Part shown: positions 14,560 to 22,825 of the stretch, piece by piece
How the letters are laid out: each line of letters starts with the position of its first letter
Position numbering within the stretch: position 1 is the first letter of the stretch
Assembly: GCF_032586155.1 (NCBI RefSeq)
Contig: NZ_JAWHTC010000004.1
Location: 248,001 to 312,000 of the forward strand
DNA length: 64,000 nt
Direction of reading: 5' to 3'
From: JAWHTC01 sp032586155
GTDB taxonomy: Bacteria > Pseudomonadota > Alphaproteobacteria > Rhodobacterales > Rhodobacteraceae
The notes under the pieces: generated by a model
Databases searched by the model: none
The model's input: the letters and a program-made list of their open reading frames with translations, nothing else
What the model was told of the DNA's origin: nothing
Program-made: the position numbers and the translations under genes

Positions 14560-16278
14560 ATGTCCCGAACCGACCCCGAAAAAACACTGAAATCTTCTGA
14601 AATCTTTCGAGTTGGTGATTTCCTATTCGACCCGAAACGGCTTCAGTTGCAAAACCTTGACCACGAGCGCGAGGCCTTGCGCAGTCAAAGCGCGCAGGTT
14701 CTGGCGGAATTGTTAAAAGACCCGGGCGTCGTTGTCAGCAAGGACGCGTTGGTCCAATCGGTCTGGGCCGACACTTTTGTCACCGACGACAGCCTTGTCC
14801 AGTGCATCTCCGATATCCGCCGTGCCATCGGCGACAGCGACTATTCGATCATTCAGACCATACCTAAGCAAGGCTATCTCGTGATCGCCGAACCCTACGC
14901 ACCTGAAATCGATACGGAGCGGACGAAAAAGCTCTCCGGCAATTCCGGGCCCGGCTTCCAATCGAAATACCTCGTGGTCGCCGCTCTGGCCGTTTTGGCT
15001 ATCGGTGTCAGTGCCTACTCGTTCTGGCCGACCGAACCTCTACCCATCGAAAAAAAATCGGTGCCACTGCCAACCGGCCCGCGTATCGCGCTCATTCCGT
15101 TCGAGAACCTGGGCGAGGATCCCAACGACACCTTCTTCAGTGAGGGCCTCACGCGGGACATCAACGCGCAGCTATCCCGGTTCTCGAACCTCTTTGTCAT
15201 TGCCCCAACGGCCGGGGAGGCTTTTCGCGACAACCCCGACTGTGAAACCATTCGCGAGGAACTGCGGGCGGATTACATCCTGACTGGCACCGTCCAGAGG
15301 TACAATCAGCGTCTGCGCGTCACAACGGCGTTCCAGGATGCCGAAACCTGCCTGCAACTGCCACCGCCCGGCCCGTTCGACCGCGACATGAGTATCGCCG
15401 ATGTTCTCGATATCCAGCTTGAGATTGCCAGCCAGGTGGCGGCCGAAGTTGGTTCAGGCGATGCGCCGCTCTTCAACGTGGCCGTCCAGCGCGAGATTCG
15501 TGAAAAGGCGCCCGAAAGTCTCGACGCCTATGAATGCGTTCTGCTTTCCTACTGGTTCTACCAGACATTCGGTCTTGAGGCGCATCGTCGGGCTCGCGCT
15601 TGCCTGGAGCGAACAGTGAAAGAGGAACCGGGGTATTCGCTGGGTTGGTCCCGATTGGCCTTTACCTATCTGGAATCCAAGAAACGTGCGCACGACACGC
15701 CCCCGGATTGGGCCGAGTTGGCCCGTGTTGCTGCCAACAATGCATTCGACACTGATCGGGACAATCCGGATGCCTATTATGCAATGGCCATTCGCAGCAG
15801 AATGTTAGGAGAGGATATCTCTGTGTTCCGATCCCTTGCGGAAAGGGCGATCACGCTGAATCCAAACGACTCTTGGATTCTTGCCGACCTCGGTATTTTT
15901 CTTGCCTATTCTGGTGCGTGGGAAGAAGGAAAAGAATGGATTACGAGAGCGAGAGCGCTAAATCCCAAATTGCATATTGGTTATACAAATGCATGGGTTC
16001 TGCATGCTTTCGTTCGGGGTGATTATGCCGAGGCTCGCAATTACCTTTTAAATATGCCCAAGCATGGCCCGATGAATTGGGTTCCTTTGACAGCCAGCTA
16101 TGCGCTGAATGGCGAACAAGAGATGGCGGAAGAGACCTTGGCGCACATCCAAACAAACTGGCCCGACTTCCTCAAAGACCCGCTCGCCCCGTTCCGGGCC
16201 AGGAGCATGCCGCAGCAGTTGATCGACAAGCTGATGATGGGCCTTGACCGAGCGGGTTACGAGATTCCATCAGAATAG
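14560..16278 (+). CDS. CadC-like membrane regulator: winged helix, one TM segment, TPR domain
   Basis: The protein has 572 residues in three parts. An OmpR-type winged helix (about 15-112, 'EALRSQSAQVLAELLKDPGVVVSKDALVQSVWAD...SIIQTIPKQGYLV') binds DNA. One membrane segment (136-156) follows, then a periplasmic half with a TolB-N-like block ('RIALIPFENLGEDPNDTFFSEGLTRDINAQLSRF', about 175-210) and tetratricopeptide-like helices (about 315-540). This is the layout of ToxR/CadC-type one-component regulators that sense an outside signal and act directly at promoters. No response-regulator Asp domain is present. The neighbouring secreted-protein gene is divergent and may be a target. The signal is unknown. 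Confidence 0.8.
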   Translation: MSRTDPEKTLKSSEIFRVGDFLFDPKRLQLQNLDHEREALRSQSAQVLAELLKDPGVVVSKDALVQSVWADTFVTDDSLVQCISDIRRAIGDSDYSIIQTIPKQGYLVIAEPYAPEIDTERTKKLSGNSGPGFQSKYLVVAALAVLAIGVSAYSFWPTEPLPIEKKSVPLPTGPRIALIPFENLGEDPNDTFFSEGLTRDINAQLSRFSNLFVIAPTAGEAFRDNPDCETIREELRADYILTGTVQRYNQRLRVTTAFQDAETCLQLPPPGPFDRDMSIADVLDIQLEIASQVAAEVGSGDAPLFNVAVQREIREKAPESLDAYECVLLSYWFYQTFGLEAHRRARACLERTVKEEPGYSLGWSRLAFTYLESKKRAHDTPPDWAELARVAANNAFDTDRDNPDAYYAMAIRSRMLGEDISVFRSLAERAITLNPNDSWILADLGIFLAYSGAWEEGKEWITRARALNPKLHIGYTNAWVLHAFVRGDYAEARNYLLNMPKHGPMNWVPLTASYALNGEQEMAEETLAHIQTNWPDFLKDPLAPFRARSMPQQLIDKLMMGLDRAGYEIPSE

Positions 16279-16581
16279 GAACGACTTGCAGTCGGTCCAA
16301 TTAGGTGGCGATGGCCGAATTGCCGCGAGAACGACAAGTGGCTGCTATTCTGGCCGCAGCGCAGAATTTCCTTTGGACCAGATCTGGTGCACGGGTTTTC
16401 TGCGACTGCAAGCCAAACAATCGATGCGACCGCTTGGGCTCGAACCGGCCATTCGCCGAATTAACGCTGATTATCTGCTCAGGGCCAATGTGCTTGGTCA
16501 CAGCTCAAGGACGAAATGACTGTTTTTGCCCAAAACCCCGCATCAGGGCGTCAATGAGATGTGTTGCCCGTCGAAACAGGA
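16279..16581. other. Intergenic region without recognisable gene
   Basis: 303 bases lie between the CadC-like gene and the RTX-Hint gene, which converge here. Short open frames on both strands show no protein-like composition, and I see no strong hairpin with a T-run, tRNA or repeat. Confidence 0.5.
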
Positions 16582-18141
16582 TCACGCAACCAAGGGCATC
16601 TCGCAGGGCTTGGCCGTGAACATCCGCGACAGGAGTGTGGCGCTTTCATGTGCCTTCAGGCAACGACGCGCGGTGGGACCATGGGCGGCAAGGTTGTCGC
16701 GCAGGTTCGGATAGGCGGTGAACATTTCTTCCTGTACCAGCGGATGCAGCGCCATGAGGCCCTGGTCCGCCAGGTGGAAGCTTTCAGTTTCGGCGCCTTC
16801 GGCATAGATCACCTGGTGTCGATCGAACATCAGGTGAATGTAGGTCACGCGCTCGCGGGGGGTGGTTTCCGCGCCTTGGAAATCGAGCATGTGGGTGGCG
16901 GGAACGAAGACTTCGGCATCACCAAAGAATAGTTCGGCACGCCAATCCGAGATAAGCATGCGGTGCTGCGGCGATACCGTCAGTGGGCGGCGCGCGCCGG
17001 TGAGTTTGGGGGCGAGCGTCACCGGGGCGTGTTTTCCTGTCCCCGATACATCGCTGAGACCGGTCCAACCCAGGCGCTGCGGGCCATCATCCTTGGTCAG
17101 GATCATGTCACCGGGGCGCAGGTCCTCGACCGGGCGCTCGCCATCTGGGGTGGCGATCATCGTGCCGGGGGTGAAGCAGATGATGTGCTCAATATTGGTG
17201 AAGGTGACGACGGTGCCATCCAGCATGGTGATGGTGCCGTCGAACGCGTCAGGATCGCCCACGGAAGGCGAGAAGGTCAGGGTTGTGCGGTCGCCCAGAC
17301 CGTTGAGGTCGAGCGTGTCACCGCCGGGTTCACCGGTGGTGCCGCCATCGATGGTGATGGTGCTGGCACCGGCCTCGCCCAGATCGGTGAGGATGAAGAG
17401 ATCTTCGCCTTCACCACCATAGGCGTCGTCGCCTTCGGCGAGAAAGAAACTGTCATTGCCGAGCCCGCCAAACAAGTCGTCGGCACCGATGCCGCCCAAG
17501 AGAGTGTCATCACCCTCTTCACCGTAAATTGAATCGTTGCCCAATCCGGAAGCAATATAGTCTGCACCAGCACCTGCCATGACCGAGTCATTGTCGCCGC
17601 CTGCGGACCCGGGTTGCAGTGGGTTGCCGTCGCCATTGTCGATCCGGTCGCCTTCGAGATCACCATTGTAGTTCGCGTCAATCGTGTCGGCCCCGCTTGT
17701 GCCTTCAACGATATAATCTGGCGCAGGTTCAAGCGTGATGTTCTGGAGATCTGCGGCGCCGTTTCCGAACGCATCCATTTCAGCCTGCGTCGCGGTCTCA
17801 TCAGGCATGAAGGTCAGGCGGGTTGTATCGCCTGCTGATGGATAGTCGTGGACTGTGATGATAATAACAGCAGAGCCCTCGAACTGGTCAGGGATTTGCT
17901 GCGCGCCATCGTTGTTCAGCGTCGGAAGGGTCGCCGCCAGTTCGAAGGTGAAGTCATACAAGACGCCGCCGATTTCAATCTGCGTATCAGGGTCAGGCGC
18001 GCCGCCGTTGGGTTCCAGGAATAGGTCGCCATTTGTGCCGGAAGCCACAAACGTGATCTGCGTCGCCGGGTCGCCAGTGAGGTTCAGTGCAGGGTTGTTT
18101 GCGCTGTTGCTGTCGGTTCTCGCCCAGAAAGTCAGTGACAT
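16582..18141 (-). CDS. RTX (calcium-binding) protein with C-terminal Hint domain
   Basis: This acidic 519-residue protein is probably exported. An N-terminal beta-rich segment (about 1-138) is followed by RTX-type nonapeptide repeats (about 139-260; several G-x-G-x-D-x units such as 'GLGNDSIYGEEGDDTLLGGIGADDLFGG') that bind calcium. From Cys322 onward there is a Hint module of the type common in Rhodobacteraceae ('CFTPGTMIATPDGERPVEDLRPGDMILT', then 'LTVSPQHRMLI'). Hint domains come from the intein/hedgehog fold and can self-cleave at the Cys. No signal peptide is visible, as expected for type I secretion; no T1SS genes are adjacent. The start is only weakly supported (AAGG very close to the ATG) and overlaps a short upstream frame. 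Confidence 0.83.
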   Translation of the reverse strand: MSLTFWARTDSNSANNPALNLTGDPATQITFVASGTNGDLFLEPNGGAPDPDTQIEIGGVLYDFTFELAATLPTLNNDGAQQIPDQFEGSAVIIITVHDYPSAGDTTRLTFMPDETATQAEMDAFGNGAADLQNITLEPAPDYIVEGTSGADTIDANYNGDLEGDRIDNGDGNPLQPGSAGGDNDSVMAGAGADYIASGLGNDSIYGEEGDDTLLGGIGADDLFGGLGNDSFFLAEGDDAYGGEGEDLFILTDLGEAGASTITIDGGTTGEPGGDTLDLNGLGDRTTLTFSPSVGDPDAFDGTITMLDGTVVTFTNIEHIICFTPGTMIATPDGERPVEDLRPGDMILTKDDGPQRLGWTGLSDVSGTGKHAPVTLAPKLTGARRPLTVSPQHRMLISDWRAELFFGDAEVFVPATHMLDFQGAETTPRERVTYIHLMFDRHQVIYAEGAETESFHLADQGLMALHPLVQEEMFTAYPNLRDNLAAHGPTARRCLKAHESATLLSRMFTAKPCEMPLVA

Positions 18142-18278
18142 CGGCCTTGCTCGCTTATCTTAGTTTGTCGTGACATCGCCGCGTCGTCATCAAGATTGCC
18201 CGCAACCAGGGCTGCGGTAGAGAACAGGTTCTCGCCATAGCCTGCCGGTCCACCAAGACCTGAAACCATTGTTGCCAT
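18132..18278 (-). pseudogene. 48-codon frame with the N-terminal motif of a large secreted protein, overlapping the RTX-Hint start
   Basis: This short frame starts with ATG at 18278 behind a good GAGG ribosome binding site and reads M-A-T-M-V-S-G-L-G-G-P-A-G-Y-G-E-N-L-F-S..., then 'AGNLDDDAAM'. That 'GLGG-AGYGE...DD' pattern is how many Rhodobacteraceae nidogen-like or RTX adhesins begin, as I remember them. It ends in TGA at 18132-18134, ten bases inside the RTX-Hint gene and in another frame. It is either a frameshifted or truncated N-terminus of the neighbour, or a short coupled leader cistron. The remaining gap up to kynA (18279-18540) holds only a terminator-like hairpin. Confidence 0.4.
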
Positions 18279-18489
18279 CGTGCTGCCTCACAACCTTGCC
18301 TGGCGTGTCGGTCTTGCGCCGAGTGCTGCCAGGACCCCGATACCACGGGGGGTTACTTCCAGAGTGGATACAAAACGGGTGAGGCCGGATTGCGCGGCAT
18401 TTGAGAAAAGTTTGCGACAAATGTGGCGAAAATCCGGATAGATCGGCCCAAAAGCCAGTTTCCAGCCACATTCGGATGCCGGAACACGA

Positions 18490-18516
18490 ACAATCCCGGC
18501 AACTGGCCGGGATTGT
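18490..18516 (-). terminator. Hairpin terminator downstream of kynA
   Basis: ACAATCCCGGC (18490-18500) pairs perfectly with GCCGGGATTGT (18506-18516) around AACTG. On the minus strand it is followed by the fairly T-rich GTTCGTGTTC. It lies 24 bases past the kynA stop. Confidence 0.6.
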
Positions 18517-18540
18517 CATGCCATTTGCATGGTCTGCAGT

Positions 18541-19380
18541 TCAGAGATCGGTGCGCAAATGCCAGAGTTCGGGGAACAATTCCACGTCGAGCATCCGCGA
18601 CAAGTAGCTGGTGCCCGAGGTGCCGCCGGTGCCGCGTTTGAAGCCGATGATCCGAGCCACCGTGGTCAGGTGGTTGAAGCGCCAGCGGCGGAAGTAATCC
18701 TCGAGATCAACCAGTTTCTCGGCCAGCTCGTAAAGCTCCCAATGGGTTTCGGGGGCGGTGTAGACCGCCCGCCAGGCGCTGGCGACGATTGGGTCAGGCT
18801 GATGCGGGATTGAGAGGTCACGGGTCAGCACGTGGTTCGGCACGGGCAGGCCGGATTTGGCCAGCGCCTGCAGGGCTACGTCATAGAGCGAGGGTTGGGT
18901 GAGTTCGGCTTCTAGCGTTGCCAGTAGGTCGGGCCGGTGGGCATGGGGGCGCAGCATGGCCGGGTTGCGGTTGCCCAGCAGAAACTCGATCTGGCGGTAT
19001 TGCCAGGACTGGAAACCCGAACTTTGGCCGAGGCTGTCACGAAAGCGGGTATAGTCGCTCGGTGTCATGGTGCGCAGCACGTCCCAGGCGGAATTGAGCT
19101 GTTCGAAGATGCGGGCGACCCGCGACAGCATCTTGAAGGCCGGGCGCGTGTCGCCGGTTTGCAACTGTGTGCGGGCGGCAGCCAGTTCGTGGATCGCGAG
19201 TTTCATCCAGAGCTCGGATGTCTGGTGCTGGATGATGAACAGCATCTCGTCATGGGCGTCGGATTGCGGATGCTGGGCGGAAAGGACCGGATCGAGATCG
19301 AGATAATCGGTATAGCTCATCCGCCCGTCAAAGGTCATCTGGGCGCCATCGTTTGCGGGGTCATAGGGGGTGTTGGTCAT
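18541..19380 (-). CDS. kynA: Tryptophan 2,3-dioxygenase
   Basis: This heme enzyme opens the indole ring of L-tryptophan to N-formylkynurenine, the first step of the kynurenine route. The 279-residue length matches bacterial TDO. Landmarks are 'MSYTDYLDLDPVLSAQHP', the substrate-side His52 in 'FIIQHQTSELW', the heme-ligand His237 in 'RFNHLTTVARIIGFKRGTGGTSGTSYL' and the C-terminal 'LFPELWHLRTDL'. An AGGAG box precedes the ATG at 19380; the longer frame to 19422 lacks one. It lies downstream of kynU on the same strand. No formamidase (kynB) gene is visible nearby, so that step must be encoded elsewhere. Confidence 0.96.
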   Translation of the reverse strand: MTNTPYDPANDGAQMTFDGRMSYTDYLDLDPVLSAQHPQSDAHDEMLFIIQHQTSELWMKLAIHELAAARTQLQTGDTRPAFKMLSRVARIFEQLNSAWDVLRTMTPSDYTRFRDSLGQSSGFQSWQYRQIEFLLGNRNPAMLRPHAHRPDLLATLEAELTQPSLYDVALQALAKSGLPVPNHVLTRDLSIPHQPDPIVASAWRAVYTAPETHWELYELAEKLVDLEDYFRRWRFNHLTTVARIIGFKRGTGGTSGTSYLSRMLDVELFPELWHLRTDL

Positions 19381-19407
19381 TGGCGGTCTCCTGAAATTGG
19401 CGTGGGT

Positions 19408-19431
19408 GGTGCGTGAAATCACGCACCCTAC
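19408..19431. repeat. Palindromic GGTGCG...CGCACC-CTAC repeat, copy 1
   Basis: GGTGCGTGAAATCACGCACC (19408-19427) is a palindrome with nine-base arms, followed by CTAC. A related copy with the same trailing CTAC lies at 41421-41443. Small palindromes of this kind behave as dispersed REP-like or MITE-like elements. Confidence 0.55.
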
Positions 19432-19443
19432 GGTGTCAGGAGG

Positions 19444-19539
19444 TCAGTGGCGGGTGAGACGCGTGGACATGCCGAGGCGGCGCCAGAGGGCGATCCAGCC
19501 GGAAGGACGGCAGAGGGGTAGGAGCAGAGCGCCAGTCAC
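19444..19539 (-). CDS. Possible 31-residue ORF coupled to kynU
   Basis: A GTG at 19539 overlaps the kynU stop (GTGA) and opens a 31-residue frame, containing 'GWIALWRRLGMSTRLTRH', that ends at 19444. The overlap is the standard geometry for translational coupling and the peptide is basic and amphipathic. There is no family match that I know of. It may be chance; it could also be an artefact of the high-GC context. Confidence 0.25.
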   Translation of the reverse strand: MTGALLLPLCRPSGWIALWRRLGMSTRLTRH

Positions 19540-20729
19540 GTGACGCGCGCGCGCGTCTTGTATTCGGGCGCGTCCCAGAGGTTGTTGGTCATCACGTCTT
19601 CGAGGATCTGAGCGGCGCGGGTGACATCATCGGCGTCAATGAACAGAGGCGTGAAGCCAAAACGCATGATATCCGGGGCGCGAAAATCGCCGATCACGCC
19701 GCGGGCAATCAGGGCCTGCATGGCAGCGTAACCTTCGTTGAAATGGAACGAGACCTGGCTGCCGCGCATGTTGGGGTCGCGCGGTGAGGCCAGAGTGAGC
19801 ATCGGGCAGCGGGATTCGACCTCTTTGATGAACAATTCGGTCAGCTCGATCGAACGGGCGCGGACCTCGTCCATTGTGGTCATGTCCCAGATATCGAGCG
19901 CGGCTTCGAGCGCGGTCAGAGCCAGCACCGGCGGGGTGCCGACACGCATCCGCTCGATGCCCGCGCCGGGGCGGTAACTCTGCTCGAAGGCGAAAGGCGC
20001 GTCATGGCCGAGCCAGCCCGACAGGGCCGGAGAGGTGGCTTCGGCATGGCGCGGGGCGACATAGATGAAGGCCGGCGCGCCGGGGCCGCCGTTAAGGTAT
20101 TTGTAGGTGCATCCCACCGCGAAGTCTGCATTTGCCCCGGCGAGGTCCACCGGCGTGGCGCCCGCGGTATGGGCCAGATCCCAGACCGTAAGAACTCCTT
20201 TTTCATGGGCCAATGCGGTCAGGGCCTTCATGTCATGCAGGCGGCCGGTACGGTAGTCGACCTCGGTGATGAGGGTCACCGCGACCTCTTCGGTGATGTT
20301 GTTGGCGACCTCTTCCGGGGCGACAATGCGCAACTGGTGGCCTGCGTTCAGCGATTTGATCAGGCCCTCGGCCATGTAGAGATCAGACGGAAAGTTGCCG
20401 CTGTCGCTGAGGATCACCTTGCGGTCGGGGTTGAGCGCCAGCGCCGAGGCGAGCGCCTGGTAGACTTTGATCGAAAGCGTGTCGCCGATCACCACGTGGC
20501 CCGGTTTGGCCCCGATCAGCCGGGCGATGCGGTCGCCGACGCGGGTGGGCTGTTCCATCCATCCCGCCTTGTTCCAGCCGGTGATCAGCATCTCGCCCCA
20601 CTCGTCCTGCATGGTGGCCTGCATCCGCGCCGGCGCAGCAATTGGCAGGGGACCGAGCGAATTGCCATCGAGATAGATCATGCCTTCGGGCAGATGAAAC
20701 AGGGCCTTGGTGGCTGCAAAGTCGGTCAT
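19536..20729 (-). CDS. kynU: Kynureninase
   Basis: This PLP enzyme splits kynurenine to anthranilate and alanine. The 397-residue protein shows 'IYLDGNSLGPLP' (18-29), the phosphate-contact region 'SDSGNFPSD', 'VWDLAHTAGATPVDLAGANADFAVGCTYKYLNGGPGAPAF' with the Schiff-base Lys210, and 'QVSFHFNEGYAAMQALIARGVIGDFRAPDIMRFGFTPLF' near the end, all typical of KynU. The gene precedes kynA. A palindrome resembling MarR-family operators lies 18 bases upstream of the start (20747-20763). No anthranilate dioxygenase or ligase genes are seen in the window. Confidence 0.95.
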   Translation of the reverse strand: MTDFAATKALFHLPEGMIYLDGNSLGPLPIAAPARMQATMQDEWGEMLITGWNKAGWMEQPTRVGDRIARLIGAKPGHVVIGDTLSIKVYQALASALALNPDRKVILSDSGNFPSDLYMAEGLIKSLNAGHQLRIVAPEEVANNITEEVAVTLITEVDYRTGRLHDMKALTALAHEKGVLTVWDLAHTAGATPVDLAGANADFAVGCTYKYLNGGPGAPAFIYVAPRHAEATSPALSGWLGHDAPFAFEQSYRPGAGIERMRVGTPPVLALTALEAALDIWDMTTMDEVRARSIELTELFIKEVESRCPMLTLASPRDPNMRGSQVSFHFNEGYAAMQALIARGVIGDFRAPDIMRFGFTPLFIDADDVTRAAQILEDVMTNNLWDAPEYKTRARVT

Positions 20730-20746
20730 GGAGGCCTCGATTTATT

Positions 20747-20763
20747 TTAAGCTTGAAGCTTTA
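20747..20763. promoter_or_regulatory. Candidate MarR-type operator upstream of kynU
   Basis: TTAAGCTT (20747-20754), a central G, then AAGCTTTA (20756-20763) form a near-perfect palindrome in an AT-rich pocket just before the kynU start. The TT-AAGCTT-GAA core resembles sites of MarR-family regulators. No regulator gene is adjacent. Confidence 0.4.
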
Positions 20764-20860
20764 GTATCTGGTGGGCGGCGGCCTGTCCAGTGGGGTAATC
20801 GGCCATAATGTCCGGCTCGGGAGTTGGAACCAAACGCGTGTACATATGGCGGTGTCGGAT

Positions 20861-20887
20861 TGAGTATTTGCGCAAAGAAAGAGACAG
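20861..20887 (+). repeat. Copy of the dispersed GTATTT...AAGAAAGAG intergenic repeat
   Basis: TGAGTATTTG-CGCAAAGAAA-GAGACAG matches the core of the repeat family listed at 50234. It lies just past the stop of the minus-strand YjbR gene, in the gap before kynU. Confidence 0.45.
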
Positions 20888-20888
20888 G

Positions 20889-21242
20889 TCAGAGACCAAG
20901 GTCGGCACGTGCCTTCTTAGGCAGCGCGGCGGCGATCATGTCGAAAGAGGCCTGGATATGAGACTTCAGCTCGGTGTCCGAAAGGCCGGGGCTGTCGTAT
21001 TGTTGCAGCCATTTCATCCCGCGCGAGGCGAGGTAGGGGGCCGGACGGATGCCGGGGGTGTCCTGCAGAACCTCGAAGGCGATGTCGGAGCATTTGAAGG
21101 TGAAGGCATCGCGGCCATCGGCCCAGCCACAGATGGCAAAAACCTTGCCGCCGATCTTCCACACATCCGCGTTGCCCCATTGCACCACGTGGGTGGTGAG
21201 GCCGAGACCCGCGCAGAAGCTGTTGAACTCGTCGCGGGTCAT
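20889..21242 (-). CDS. MmcQ/YjbR family protein
   Basis: The 117-residue protein fits the MmcQ/YjbR family, a small alpha/beta fold similar to the CyaY/frataxin-like DNA-binding group whose role is unclear. The signature 'VWKIGGKVFAICGW...FTFKCSDIAFEVLQDTPGIRPAPYLASRGMKWLQQYDS' is clear, and the length is typical (about 115-120). It lies 22 bases after the stop of the SDR gene upstream on the same strand and probably shares its transcript. Confidence 0.88.
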   Translation of the reverse strand: MTRDEFNSFCAGLGLTTHVVQWGNADVWKIGGKVFAICGWADGRDAFTFKCSDIAFEVLQDTPGIRPAPYLASRGMKWLQQYDSPGLSDTELKSHIQASFDMIAAALPKKARADLGL

Positions 21243-21264
21243 CCGTGGGGGCCGACTGCGGGTG

Positions 21265-22020
21265 TCAAACCTGGCCGCCAGCGATACGGACCTCGGTGCC
21301 GTTGGTGCTTTCGCTGAGCGGATTGCAGAGCCAAAGCGCGGCAGCGGCGACCTCTTCGGGCGTGATCAGCTTCTTATGGCGGTTCTGTTGCACCATGATG
21401 TCGCGGGCCTCGTCTGCCGAGACACCGGCCCGGGCGGCGATGGCATCGGTGTTGCGGCTGACGATCGGGGTGTCGACATAGCCCGGGCAGATCGAGTTGA
21501 ACGTGTAGGGTGCGCCCATGAAATCCTCGGAAAACGAGCGGATCATGCCGATGACGCCGTGTTTCGAGGCGGCATAGGCCCCGGCCCCGGGCGCGCCACG
21601 CAGACCGGCGATGGAGGAGATGGCAATTACCCGGCCCCAGTCGGTGTCCAACATCGAGCGCAGGCTTTCGCGGATGGTGAAGAAGCAACCATCGAGGTTG
21701 ATCGCCATGATCCGGCGCCAGAGCTCGGTGTCGGTCTTGTGCAGTTTGCGGCCCTCGGCGATGCCCGCATTGGCGACGCAGATCTGAATTGGGCCACGGG
21801 CGGCGACGGCGGCGTCGATGCCTGCGGCGACCTGCCCTTCGTCGGCAACGTCCATGGCAAGGGGGTGCATACCGTCGCTTGCGACGTCTTCAAGGACAGT
21901 CAGGCGGCGGCCGGTGATAGTGACCTGGGCGCCCTCGGCCACCAATGCCTGGGCGATCGCCAGACCGATGCCGGTGCCCCCACCGGTGACCATTGCGTGT
22001 TTTCCGTCAAGTGTGCCCAT
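21265..22020 (-). CDS. SDR family oxidoreductase (3-hydroxybutyrate/3-hydroxyacyl-dehydrogenase-like)
   Basis: This 251-residue classical SDR shows 'VTGGGTGIGLAIAQ' (11-24), 'VANAGI' (83-88), the catalytic 'ISSIAGLRGAPGAGAYAASKHG' with Tyr and Lys, and 'SICPGYVDTPIV'. The C-terminal half ('DIMVQQNRHKKLITPEEVAAAALWLCNPLSESTNGTEVRIAGGQV') resembles the branch that contains 3-hydroxybutyrate dehydrogenase and 3-hydroxyacyl-CoA dehydrogenases. Its place after kynU and kynA might suggest a role in the aromatic-degradation lower pathway, but this is guesswork. Substrate unknown. Confidence 0.85.
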   Translation of the reverse strand: MGTLDGKHAMVTGGGTGIGLAIAQALVAEGAQVTITGRRLTVLEDVASDGMHPLAMDVADEGQVAAGIDAAVAARGPIQICVANAGIAEGRKLHKTDTELWRRIMAINLDGCFFTIRESLRSMLDTDWGRVIAISSIAGLRGAPGAGAYAASKHGVIGMIRSFSEDFMGAPYTFNSICPGYVDTPIVSRNTDAIAARAGVSADEARDIMVQQNRHKKLITPEEVAAAALWLCNPLSESTNGTEVRIAGGQV

Positions 22021-22120
22021 TGTTCGCTCCCTTTGTGTTGGCGCAAGGGTAGCAAGGAAGGGGCAGGGTGCAAGCAGCCCGTTGCGTCACGGGACAATCG
22101 TCGTATCGAGACGCGAGGGG

Positions 22121-22627
22121 TCAGCCCTCTGGCATTACCTGGACCAGGCGGGCAGCGATCGCGTCGGCATTGCCGGGATAGACCGGAAGGCCACGGGGCA
22201 GCCAGCCCTGACCGCGTGGGCCGCCGGCGATGCCTTCGGTCACGTCGACAAGGCCGGGGAAACCCTGGGCGGCTAGTATCTTGATCAACTGACCGGTGCG
22301 GTTGCCGGTGCGGCAGATCATTGCCATCGGCTTGGCCATGTCGGCCTTGCGTAGGGCAACAATGGAATTGATGAAATGCTCCTGCTGCGTCATGTCCAGC
22401 GCAATGGCGCCTTCGGGAATGCCGGTCTGGGCCCATTCCGGCGGGGTGCGAATGTCGATCAGGATGATCTCGCCCGCTTTGGCCTTGGCGTAGGCTTCGT
22501 CTGCATCCATCACGGAGGTCGGCGCGGCCTGGGCGAAGGAAGCCTGCGGAAGGGCTGTGGCAAAAACCAGTGCTGCACCGGACAGGAGAAACCCACGGCG
22601 GGTCAGAGAGGAAGGCAGTATCGGCAT
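22121..22627 (-). CDS. Tat-exported rhodanese-like protein
   Basis: This 168-residue protein has a twin-arginine signal ('SLTRRGFLLSGAALVFATALPQASFAQA', cut near 33-35) followed by one rhodanese domain. The domain holds 'ILIDIRTPPEWAQTGIPEGAI' and the active-site loop C105-R-T-G-N-R-T, so it should accept a sulfane sulfur in the periplasm. The sulfur donor and acceptor are unknown. A second periplasmic rhodanese gene lies divergently 198 bases away. Confidence 0.88.
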   Translation of the reverse strand: MPILPSSLTRRGFLLSGAALVFATALPQASFAQAAPTSVMDADEAYAKAKAGEIILIDIRTPPEWAQTGIPEGAIALDMTQQEHFINSIVALRKADMAKPMAMICRTGNRTGQLIKILAAQGFPGLVDVTEGIAGGPRGQGWLPRGLPVYPGNADAIAARLVQVMPEG

Positions 22628-22825
22628 TGCTCGTAGGTCCTTTGATTGTGTCGCGTTTGATCAGATTCTAGTCATTGATCCAGGAGGTTGATAGGTCAAG
22701 AGAGGGCGAGTGCGACCATATGTCGATACACGGTTTCGTGAATTGTGCGCTTGCAAGGGTCACGGCGCAGCCATGGACATTTGCCGCAGTGCGGCTATAG
22801 AGGGGCCAGCTTGCAAGGGGACGCT

